NCBI GenBank assembly: GCA_005656395.1
Contig: SRSI01000077.1
Location: 558,001 to 622,000 of the forward strand
Reading direction: 5' to 3'
Length of the DNA: 64,000 nt
DNA from: Strongyloides papillosus
Lineage: Eukaryota > Nematoda > Chromadorea > Rhabditida > Strongyloididae
This document shows, piece by piece, positions 13,293 to 23,066 of the stretch. Within the stretch, counting starts at the first letter, position 1. Each line of letters opens with the position of its first letter. The notes under the pieces were generated by a model that was not told the DNA's origin, ran no database searches, and worked only from the letters and a program-made list of their open reading frames with translations. Made by a program: the position numbers and the translations under genes.

Positions 13293-13985
13293 ATGGGAAA
13301 TAGACCAAGTAGTTTGAGTGACTTAAATTTATTTTCTAAAGGTGGTGTCTTTAGTAGAGAACAGCTAGAAGAATATCAGGTAAATTATTATATTAAAATA
13401 AATATAATTTAATATTAAGGATTGTACATTTTTTACTAAAAAGGATATTTTACGCTTATATAAGCGTTTCAATGCATTGAATCCAAATAAAGTTCTTCCG
13501 AATATGCAAGGTACGAGACCATCAATAATAACTTTAACATATGAAGAGGTTGAAAAGATGCCGGAATTGAGAGAAAACCCATTTAGAAGAAGAATATGCC
13601 AAGTTTTTTCGGAAGATGGAAGTGGAAATTTAACCTTTGACGACTTTTTAGATATGTTTTCCGTCTTTAGTGAAATGGCACCGTTGCAACTAAAATTAAA
13701 ATATGCTTTTAGAATCTATGATTTCGATGGTGATGACCAAATTGGTCATGATGACCTAAGCAAAATGATAAGATGTTTAACGAGAGATGAATTAAGTGAT
13801 GAAGAAGTTGAATTTATTATTGAAAGAGTATGTTTAATTTTCATTCTAAAATAAATAATATCTAATTTTTAAAGATTATTGAAGAAGCCGATCTTGATGG
13901 AGATGAACAGATATCATACGCAGAGTTTGAACACGTAGTGTCAAGATCACCAGACTTTATAAGGACATTTCATATTCGCATATAA
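13293..13985 (+). CDS. calm-1: Calcium- and integrin-binding protein (CIB2/CALM-1 type)
   Basis: A small EF-hand calcium sensor. Exons 13293-13379, 13420-13827 and 13875-13985 are all in phase 0 with introns of 40 and 47 nt, giving 201 residues, close to the family's usual size. The N-terminus MGNRPSS fits an N-myristoylation signal. Exon 2 opens with DCTFFTKKDILRLYKRF, typical of CIB proteins. Two canonical calcium loops are visible: DFDGDDQIGHDD and DADLDGDEQISY-type (ADLDGDEQISYAEF); the earlier EF regions are degenerate, as is usual here. In animals CIB2 works with TMC mechanotransduction channels, and the C. elegans orthologue is CALM-1; that role is inferred by family. The 3' end faces stl-1, 129 nt away; AATAAA lies at 14061-14066. 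Confidence 0.95.
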
Positions 13986-14114
13986 ATTTATATCCATATT
14001 ATTTACTCATTCAATTTTCCCTCATCATATGGTACAAAATTCCTTCTATAAATGTTATTAATAAATTTTGATTTTAAATATGTAATAGAATAATTTATTT
14101 ATAACAAAAAACAT

Positions 14115-15150
14115 CTAATTTCTATCTTTTTTAATTACATTTTTATAAACAGCTAATGCTTGTGCTACCATTGAATTAACATCGTTTGTGTTACTTGGAA
14201 TAATTAATGAATTATTTTCTTTAGCTAAGTTTCCAAATGCTTTAACATATTTTTCAGCGACACTTAAAGCTGCAGCTTCTTCTCCACCATCACTTTTCAA
14301 TGCTCCTGCAACCTGCTCAAGCGCTTTCTTTTTGGCATCTGCTTCCAACTGAATTGCTTTTGCTACACCTTCCGCTTGATTTATAACTTCTTGCATGTTA
14401 GCTTCTGAAGCAAGAATTCTTGCTTTCTTCTCACCTTCAGCGACATTAATAGCGGCATCTCTTTTACCTTCAGATTCAAGAATTAGGGCTCGTTTTTTTC
14501 TTTCGGCTTCAACTTGCATTTGCATTGCTTCCTGAATTCTAGGTGGCATAGCCATATTTTTAATTTCATATCTGAGACAAACTAAACCCCATGGTTCAGC
14601 AGCTTTGTTTATTGCTTCAACAATTTTTACATTTAATTGTTCCCTTTCTTTAAACAATGTGTCAAGTGTAATTTTACCAATTTCTGATCGAAGAGTAGTT
14701 TGAGCTAAAACAGTGGATGCAAATTCCGGATCAACAACTCCATAAGATGCTTTGTAGGGATCAGTAACACGAAGATACAAAACACTTTCAAGTTTAACTT
14801 CTACATTATCAACGGTGATAGCATTTTGTTGTGGAATCTCAATAGCTATTTCCTTAAGACTTTGAACATATTGAATACGATCAATGAACGGCAATACAAT
14901 GTTTAAACCCTTTACAAAAATTAGTGAAAACCAATTACAAACTTACGGGTTTAAGAGTTCTGTGAAATTTACCCATTCTTTCAATAATCCATGCTTCTTG
15001 TTCAGGAACAAAATTAATTATTGTATTTGTTACATGTGATATTGTTCTAAACTTAAATATAAACTAGACAAATAGATTTAAAAAAAGTTCATACCTACGG
15101 ATAGAATGTAGAGAATTTCTATATTTCAGAATTCTAAGAGAAGGAATCAT
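14115..15150 (-). CDS. stl-1: Stomatin-like protein 2, mitochondrial (SPFH/prohibitin family)
   Basis: STOML2 is an inner-membrane scaffold that binds cardiolipin and prohibitins and supports respiratory-complex assembly. Exons are 15095-15150, 14947-15046 and 14115-14909, with introns of 48 and 37 nt, giving about 316 residues. The N-terminus is basic and Ser/Arg-rich (MIPSLRILKYRNSLHSIRR), fitting a mitochondrial targeting peptide. The SPFH core begins FVPEQEAWIIERMGKFHR and continues with GLNIVLPFIDRIQYV, followed by the coiled-coil segment rich in Ala, Glu and Lys (AEAERKKRA-type repeats) and a C-terminal stomatin-like extension. It lacks the hydrophobic hairpin of classical stomatins, as expected for STOML2. 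The start codon is 179 nt from the divergent HTATSF1-like gene. Confidence 0.95.
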
Positions 15151-15329
15151 TTTACCTATTTCAATATTTATTAATTTAATATATGTAGCAAATCATAGAA
15201 AATCATAAAACGATATACCAAAAAATTTAAATCGTATTTTAAAATATCTAACTAGGACATTGCCTTCCTGCAATTTGCTTTTGTTTGTCTACTTTTATAA
15301 TATTTCTTTTACCATAACGCATTTATATT
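15151..15329. promoter_or_regulatory. Shared divergent promoter region of stl-1 and the HTATSF1-like gene
   Basis: Only 179 nt separate the two start codons, which point away from each other, so promoter elements for both must lie here or overlap the genes. A small GC-richer patch (GGACATTGCCTTCCTGCAAT, 15255-15274) stands out. No defined factor site is claimed. Confidence 0.5.
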
Positions 15330-16581
15330 ATGAGTGAAAGTTCTGTTTCTACTAATAATGGTAGTTTAATGTTATTTTTTTCTTATATTTATTAATTTTT
15401 CTTTTATTTAAGCTTCTAGTACAAATAGTGGGTCAAATGCTGAACAAAGATTTTTAGATAATCGTTGGGTAGCTTGGAATCGTGGAGATATATTTATGGA
15501 ATATGTAGATAATGAATGGAAATACATAACAGATGATAAGATAAAAAGTAGTTTACGTGTAAGATGGGATCCAACGGTCAACGAAGAATTCCTTGCTATG
15601 TATAAAATGAATTATGGTACTGAAGAAGAAGTAAAAGAGAAAGTAAGTCAAAGTGAAGCCGTAAGAATGTATATGGAAGAACAAAAACACGAAGATAATA
15701 AAGATAGTGGTGAAAAAAGTGATATTGATGTAATAAATAAAAAAGAAAAAACAAAAAAAAATAAAAATACTAAAAGACCTGCTGGTTGGATTGAATTTGA
15801 CGAAGAAAAAAATACCACTGTTTATGTTGAAGGACTACCACTGGATATAAATGAGGAAAGATTTATAGAAATATTCAGCAAATGTGGTGTTATCCAAAAT
15901 GACCCACGAACAAATCTTCCAAAAATAAAACTTTACAAAAATGCAGATGGTTCTTTAAAAGGTGATGGAACATGTAGATATATAAAACGTGAGTCTGTGT
16001 TCCTCGCTCTTCAAATTCTCGATGGAATGAAGCTTGAAGATGGTTGTACATTAAAAGTAGAAGAAGCCAAATTTCAAATGAAAGGTGAATTTGACCCTAA
16101 AAAGAAAAAAAGAGGCCTAACAGCACAAGAAAAGAAAAAGTTTTTGCATAAACAAAATAAAATTTTTGAATTTAAACCTGATCTCCCAGTTAATTATAGA
16201 GCAAAATCAGATTGTACCGTAATTATAAAGAATGCTTTTGATATAGATGAACTTATTAAAGATGCTTCGTTGTTATTCGACTTAAAAGAATTGGCACAAG
16301 AATTACTTAGTAAATATGGGAATGTTAAAAAAGTGATTGTCTATGAAAATAACCGTGAAGGTGTAATTTCTGGAAGATATAACAATACTGACGAATCAGA
16401 TTTAGCTGTTAAACATTTAAATGGATCTTTTTTTCGCAATCGTGTAATAACAGTGGATTATTGGGATGGAAGAACTAAATATAATGTAGAAGAAGATGAA
16501 GATCAAGTAAAAGCACGTATGGAAAGTTGGGAAAAATTCTTAGTTGATAATAATGAAACTGATGAAAAGAATAGAATTTAG
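15330..16581 (+). CDS. Tat-SF1/HTATSF1-like U2 snRNP-associated splicing factor
   Basis: The family (yeast Cus2, human HTATSF1) binds SF3B1 within U2 snRNP and acts in branch-site recognition. Exons 15330-15360 and 15413-16581 join in phase 1 across a 52-nt intron; about 399 residues, shorter than human HTATSF1 because the long acidic C-terminal tail is missing. Domains in order: an N-terminal segment (NRWVAWNRGDIFMEY), RRM1 starting at TTVYVEGLPLDINEERF (about residues 145-235), a basic linker, then a UHM-type RRM2 (CTVIIKNAFDIDEL to VDYWDGRTKY, about 275-365). The order and the DYWDGR ending fit the family well. The first exon is a short Ser/Asn-rich leader. Confidence 0.93.
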
Positions 16582-17781
16582 AATTAAAGGTCCTTTGATA
16601 GTTTGGCTATAATGTTTTTTATTTATATTTGATCTGATGTAAAATGTATGTAAATTATATAAATAGAAAGAAATAATAAGAGATGACAATTTTTCGTTTT
16701 ATTTAAATTACTAACTCTCATTTTTTATTTTAGCGTTTCGAATATAAATAATTGTAAAGTTAAGGGAAATTAGTTTGAGTGATAAGTAAATTAAATATAT
16801 TTTAAGGTGAATTTGATTAATTATTCCTGTTTTAACTGTACAAGAGGTATAACAACAATTAAAAAAAATACCTAACTTAATGATCTGTTTTGTTTCTCTG
16901 AATATACATTAAAAGTCAGTAAATTTATTCATTTTTTTTTATTTTTCTTCTCTTTTTAACTAAGGTTTTTGCAATTTTCTTATCATATTTAGAATAAGAT
17001 TAAAATCATTTAATTTTTAAAAGACATTGTTCGCATATAGCTATAAACATGAGTTATGTGAACGCATTTTCTATTTTTTTCGTAAAAAATGCACTTTTTC
17101 AAAGTAAAAGTTTATAATACGAGGAAATATGTCCAAATCTGGTGATAACTTTTTATGGTAAAATAATTAATGAATGAAATAAAATTGATATTTATATTGT
17201 TTAACGATTAACTGCCACACAATATCTATAAAAAAGTATAACACTACAATATAAACAGACTTATAAATTTGTAGCAAAACATGAAAACATTTCTAAGGAT
17301 AAGCTCAGACTGAAGAATGGCCACATATGTTATATTTATAAATTGAAGATTATATTTTAGTATATTAAAAAAGGCCCCATAATTAAACTACATTTCTAAC
17401 AATATATTATTTGATTTTATGATTTGGATTATATTTTTTCATTGCAGAATATGTGTTATTTTTATAATTTTCTTCATTACAGTTTGTTAGTAAAAACATA
17501 TTTTAATAAGTTTTAAGTTTAAACTACTAGATGATGAATATGTATATAATTGTGGCATTTCAATGTATAATAAAAATAAAAGCTAATCTTAAAAACCAAA
17601 ATAAATATACTACATCACTATGTTTTAAAGACATACGTATTTATTATTAATTACGAAGACAAAGGTGATATTTCTTTATTTCATTGAAAATAAAAATATT
17701 AAACATAATTTAAAGACGACGATTTTATTTATTGATTGTTGCTTTAATATTTAATATAGATAATATCCAACTTTTTTTAGA
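16582..17781. other. Intergenic region
   Basis: About 1.2 kb of AT-rich sequence after the HTATSF1-like gene. Only very short open frames were seen (for example an ATG frame of 22 codons at about 17050). No RNA gene was recognised. A polypyrimidine acceptor (CTTTTTTTAG) ends one base before the next start codon. Confidence 0.55.
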
Positions 17782-18281
17782 ATGGAAAAAATAGAAAATT
17801 TTGTAAGAAATAAAGAACTTCAAAAGCCACATAAACTTAGCCGTTTTATGAAAAGATGTCACCTTTTTGGTCTAGCAGGACAAGTAAGTTTAATTATTAT
17901 TTGATTATTTAAATGATTATAAAATAGGCATTATTTGTTTTGTTTGAGTTGCCAGAATTAGGATTTGGTGGTATTTTTATTCCTTTAGTAGGTATTATAA
18001 CAACTTTCATGTTTTGTGGAAAAAAATTTGTTGATAAAGTGGACGGAAGCATTGAGCTAAAACGTGCTATAGAACTCAAAGATATTCAACAATCAGGGAA
18101 ATTAATAGGAAACTTTATTGCTCCATTATTTCTCACTTTAGTTTGTTATTGGTACTGTGAGCCAACCGAAATGGGAATAGTAACAGGGCTTTTTTTCAAC
18201 GCTGCATCAAGGATAACTTTCCTTTCTGTACTCATTTTTACAATTCTCGACACCTACAGAGTTTTTATTAAAGACAAATAA
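17782..18281 (+). CDS. Small multi-pass membrane protein, family not recognised
   Basis: Exons 17782-17883 and 17928-18281 (phase 0, 44-nt intron) give 151 residues. The first 27 residues are charged and cytosol-like. Hydrophobic segments follow: about residues 28-45, about 47-65 (GGIFIPLVGIITTFMF), about 94-112 (IGNFIAPLFLTLVCYWY) and about 116-146 (MGIVTGLFF to TILDTY). The loop between the second and third is Lys/Glu/Asp-rich. A TTTTTTTAG acceptor one base before ATG suggests trans-splicing directly onto the start codon, which supports this start. I do not recognise the family and assign no function. Splice phase and composition make it a real gene rather than a chance frame. Confidence 0.75.
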
Positions 18282-18849
18282 TGTATATTTAAAAATATAT
18301 GATGAAACAAATTATATTTTTAGATAAAAATAAAATGGCATATTTAAGACTAATTACGTTTTTTATTAGTTACAACAAGTTTTTGTTATATAATAATAGA
18401 TAAAACAATTCAATTCCAATAGACAGAAAAATTTGAATGATTAAAAAAATATTGATAATACATTAACATTCAAAAAATTTATTTGACATAATTACTTTGT
18501 TTTTTCTATAATATATAATGAAGTATATGAAATTTGTACACATTTTAGAAAGTCTTTCTTTGTGTTGATTATCTTAAAATTTTTGTCATTTTAATAATGA
18601 AAAAGAGATAGGTTAATAAAGTGATAATTTAGGAATAAAATTACTTAGAATAAATTAAATATTGGATTTGTCATTACAAATATTTTTGTTATTTATAATT
18701 ATATAGAAAATACAACATAAATTTAGTAAAGTTATTCTATTATTAGTCATTGTTTTTAGCCAGTGTTCTACAAAAAGTCAAAAATCTTAAAGATTATATT
18801 TATATATTTAGTTATAAGGGTACATTAAATAATAATTTTCATACATCTT
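18282..18849. other. 3' flank of the membrane-protein gene
   Basis: AT-rich sequence without a supported gene. A plus-strand open frame that overlaps its end (18750-19052) has no ATG start and lies over a better minus-strand signal. Confidence 0.45.
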
Positions 18850-19560
18850 CACTCATTTCTTTAATTTTGATTTTTTCACTTAACCATCAATTTCAAAAAT
18901 GGTCACCTCCAAAAAACCATATCTTCAGGACTTTGATAAGATTTTCAATATTTAAACAAATAATTAAAGGAGGCAGCTTCAATCAAAGATATTTTTTGAA
19001 AAAAATAGAAATTATTTATTTCTCACAATTTCTTCCTAATCTTTCTCGTTGAAAAGTTAACGTCTGACTAATGGACTGGGTGACAATTCCATCTTTGTTA
19101 ATTATTCTAAGTAATACTATGAAAAAAAATACCGCGGAACTGACCTATAAAAAAATTCCTTTTTATCACTAAGTTGGTTCCTATTTTCCAACTCTTTTAA
19201 CGCAATATCAATTTGCAATAAAGCGATTTCTTAACTTTAATATCAGCTCTACAAACGCATACATGTAATCCATTTAGTTTTACTATTTTTTTAAAAATTT
19301 AAATAACACGCTCTAAATTTCTAAAATAAAAGAGATGATTAAAGATATATAAAAATTATTACTAGGTGCATCCTTATAATAAATATGGGTAGTATAACTG
19401 ATTTAACATAGGAACTTTTTAGGTGTTCGTTAAACGCTAATCCAAATCTAGATTCATTTTTATATAACTGGAGAGAAATTTCTAAACTTAAGTAAAAAAA
19501 ATTAGAAACACCTATGAAATGAAGATATTTTTTCTGAAAGAAAAATGGAATAATCTTGAA
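18850..19560 (-). pseudogene. Decayed protein-coding remnant
   Basis: The minus strand carries protein-like reading stretches broken by stops and a frame change. One runs from about 19550 to a stop at 19339 (contains YKNESRFGLAFNEHLKSSYV). A second, in the same frame, runs 19230-19117 (contains LKELENRNQLSDKKEFFYRS). The frame then shifts at a run of eight T residues, and a third stretch runs 19120-19016 (contains NKDGIVTQSISQTLTF). Further pieces in that frame follow after stops, down to about 18860. Codon use is less AT-biased than the flanks. The product is unrecognised; it could be a dead gene or an eroded retroelement gag-like sequence. Chance frames in AT-rich DNA remain possible. Confidence 0.25.
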
Positions 19561-20274
19561 AAGTCATAACTAATAGATCATAAATAATCTATGGAAAAAG
19601 AGATTGGCATGTAAATATTTAAAATAAAAATTGAAATAACTTCTTTCCATTTAATATATTTAACATGAAAATATTTAGCTACTTAAAGAAATATAAATAA
19701 GGAAAAGATATTCTCTTAATATTCTAAAATTTTGTAGATTATTTGTACAAATTTTTATGAACCCTATTTTAAATATTTCATGACGTTTACATCATTTGAT
19801 ATAAAAATTACAAATAGATGTTTTAATAATGTTAATTATAAATAGAAAAATTGTTTAGCTTCAAATTATTATGTTTCCAGATACGTGTAGAAAGAAATCA
19901 TATTCATAAGATTTTTCATAGGTTGTTTTATCTCAATTAACGTAAAATTACGAATTTTTAATAAAAATAGATACAAAAAGTTTTTAAGAACTATTAATAT
20001 GCACTAATAAAAATGAGAAAAACACTTGCGATATGCAACTCTTTTAAAATAAAATTTTAAAATAAAAATTTATTAGTTCTTATAAATTTATATTCTCATA
20101 ATGATATTTTCAAATTATGTAATTATAGAATTTGATGTTCTAAATGTGAAATCGTTTATTGAATTTCTTCACTCATAAATAAAAATAAGAATTTTAAGAA
20201 AAATTTGAATTCCATTAACATTCTATATAAACAAACTTATTTCCTAAAATTGTATTTTTCTATAATAATTCATT
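19561..20274. other. Intergenic region before the R-SNARE gene
   Basis: AT-rich sequence with no convincing gene, RNA or repeat. Confidence 0.5.
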
Positions 20275-20655
20275 ATGTCTACTGGCATATCTAGAAATGA
20301 GATATTTTTAGGAAATAGAAATACAAACCTAGATAAACAAAAGGAACGCATAGAATCATTACGACAAACTCTTTGTGAGGTAAAGGAGGTAACTAAAAAC
20401 AATATTTATAAGGTCACTGAAAGAGAGGAAAAACTTAAAGTTTTATCAGATAAAATAGGTAATTAAAAATATAGATAATACAAAATTACAATAATACTTG
20501 TAGATAATTTAAAAGAAACGACACAACAATTTAGTAGCAATGCAACAAAATTAAGGAAAAAATCATCCATATCACTATATTCTTTCCTTGTAATTGTTGT
20601 AATAATGGCTATAATTATAATGGTTAGTACATTATTTGCTATCAAAACCGTTTAA
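20275..20655 (+). CDS. Divergent synaptobrevin/VAMP-like R-SNARE
   Basis: R-SNAREs sit on vesicles and pair with Q-SNAREs to drive fusion. Exons 20275-20458 and 20504-20655 (phase 1, 45-nt intron) give 111 residues. After a short N-terminus of about 20 residues, the SNARE motif runs from about residue 22 to 85: heptad hydrophobics (LRQTLCEVKEVTKNNIYKV), the central arginine in TEREEKLKVL at the position of the synaptobrevin zero-layer Arg, then DNLKETTQQFSSNATKLRKK, which parallels the synaptobrevin juxtamembrane pattern. A single C-terminal transmembrane segment (FLVIVVIMAIIIMVSTLFAI) ends close to the C-terminus. The motif lacks the paired tryptophans found before the membrane in neuronal synaptobrevin (SSISLY here). 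It is too divergent to name an orthologue. It is convergent with the ACSL gene 158 nt away. Confidence 0.85.
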
Positions 20656-20813
20656 CGAAAAGTTACTATAAAAACTTTATTCATAATTATATTTCTTTAA
20701 ACATTTTATACTATCATAACTAATAAAATCCTTATAAGAGATTACTTGTATAGACTATATATCAATAAAATTATCATATTTTTTGTACTATAATTTTTAA
20801 AATTAAATATGAA

Positions 20814-23066
20814 TTATTTATAAAGAGAAGCCAATGTAGATTTATAATGATTTTCTATGACTTTTCTCTTTAATTTTAAAGCTTCTGTTAATAAACCACT
20901 GGCTGGAGTCCATACTTCATCACAAATAAAGATTTTTTGGGGTATTTCAACCCTTGACAGTTTTCCTTTGAGGAAATTTGTTAATTCTTTAAGTAGACCA
21001 GAAATTACAGTTTTGTTTTTGCATATTTCTTTTAAATCATCTGATTTAATATCAAGTTGTTTAGCAAATGAGGTTAAATTTTTCTCATTAGGAACGATTA
21101 AAGCTACGCAATAATCATTTAGTGAATTGGCAAAAACACAAACATTGTCAACATATTTGTTGGTTACAATAATTGATTCTATCTTTCCTAGTGATATGTA
21201 TTCACCATGTTGAAGCTTAATTAGGTCTTTTTTTCTATCAATTATTTTAAATGCTCCATCACTTCTAACTTCCCCAATATCTCCAGTACAAAAATAACGT
21301 TTTCCCTCAATCACGATAAAATCTTCAGCTGTTTTTTCAGGATTTTTAAAGTAACCAAGTGAAACGTTATCACCATGAATCAAAATTTCACCAGTTGGTG
21401 GATGGTTTGATGGAGAATATCCAGCCTCATCCCATGGACGAAGATATATTTCACTACAAACTAATGGTGGACCAACATATCCGGTACTAAGATCATGAAT
21501 ATCACCAATAGTAGCACCGCCACACGTTTCAGTTAACCCATATCCTTGAACCACTGGACAACAAAAACAAATATTCATAAAACGTTGTGTTTCTGGTGCT
21601 AATGGTGCACCTCCTGAAAGAATTACACGAAGTTTACCACCCAATATTTTTTTAATTTTTCCAAAAACAAGCTTATTCATAAATGCACTAGCATATCCAT
21701 CAAGATAACGAGCTCTCCTACGTTCATAACAAAGACGGAAGAATTCTCTAAACAATGCCGGTTTAGTAGAAACTTCTTCTGTTACAGCTTTGAAAATTCT
21801 ATCCATAATAGCCGGCACAGCAGCCATAAGACTTGGTCTCAGTACACTAATATCTCCTTTTGTACCCGGTTTAATTTTTGGAGCACGATCAAAGAGTGTT
21901 GTTGGTGAAGAATATCCAATACGACATCCAACACTAAGAAGACAAGTCTCAACAGCTAACTCTAAAACATGAGATAATGGTAGGAAAGCAATGTAACAAT
22001 CATTACATGTTACATTTACAACATAATTGGCACCAGTTAAAGAAGCAATAATATTTCTATGTGAAAGCATTACTCCTTTTGGATTACCTGTAGATCCAGA
22101 AGTATACATTATCATACAAAGATCATCAGGTTTTGTAATACTTTCAGCACTGGTTCCAACTCCTTCTCCTGTTGCCATAAAATTATCAAATAGCATGCAA
22201 GTTTTCATTTTTAAATTTAATTTTTCTATAACACTTTGACATTTACTATCTTCAAAAGATGGATTAAATCTATCTTCAAAATAAATTATGTGTTTAATGT
22301 TTGGAATTTTATCTGATATTTTATCAATTGTTTCTAACAAATTTGCTGAGGTAAAAAGACAAACACCCTCTGATTCTTTAATAGCATAAGCAACAGCATC
22401 TTCACCCAATGTTGAGTAGACAGTGACAATTGGTAAACCATTTCTAAAGCAAGCTTGAGCAGTTATCATCCATTCAGCTCTTGTTTCAGCAAATATAACT
22501 ACTAATGTTCCTTTTTTCAAGCCGAGTAAATTCAATGCACATGAGATATTTGTAACATAATTACCAACAGTTGTATAACTTAGCCATTTGTATGTACCTA
22601 ATTCACATTTTTGAAAATATCTTCCATCTTCTTGTTTAACTTGTTCTTTAGTTAATATTTCTCTTGTTCCCATGCAAGGCAATGAACCATAAACTTTAAC
22701 ACTGTTGGAAAACATTTGATCTAAGGTGTAAAATCCGTCAACTAATATTGAACGTAATTTATTTACAGATTCAACATGACGAAATGGAGAATATGAGTTA
22801 TTTGGGTCCAATCTTACACCCTTAAATATAACAACAAAAAAAATTAATTATAAAAAGTTTTTATCAGTTAAACTTACCTTCCTTCTTATAGATAGTCTTA
22901 ATTTTGCTTTTGGATCATTGAATATTTTGAAAGGAACATAACTGATAATGTCATAGATAAGGAAAAATAATTTAAAAATTCCGGAAACAATATTTAGATA
23001 AAATGGTCGGTCTTGTTGAGCAAGTATTTTATCAATACGCTTAACATCAGGCGCCTGTACTGCCAT
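20814..23066 (-). CDS. Long-chain-fatty-acid-CoA ligase, ACSL3/4 type
   Basis: Activates long-chain fatty acids to acyl-CoA using ATP, on ER, lipid-droplet or other membranes. Exons 22878-23066 and 20814-22820 (phase 0, 57-nt intron) give about 731 residues, normal for ACSL3/4. The first exon holds a hydrophobic anchor (FKLFFLIYDIISYVPF). Catalytic motifs are intact: the P-loop YTSGSTGNPKGVMLSH, GYGLTETCGG, and the fatty-acyl-CoA synthetase signature around TGDIGEVRSDGAFKIIDRKK. The segment LSGGAPLAPETQRFMN then CFCCP is typical of ACSL3/4 rather than ACSL1/5/6. The C-terminus (LYK) is not a peroxisomal signal. A TTTTTTTTACAG acceptor lies two bases before the ATG, so the 5' end is either trans-spliced or joined to an untranslated exon in the long gap to the right. 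Confidence 0.95.

Noticed and set aside
18750..19052. 100-codon plus-strand open frame
   Set aside because: It begins at TTG rather than ATG, has no acceptor or homology, and lies antisense to a more protein-like minus-strand reading.
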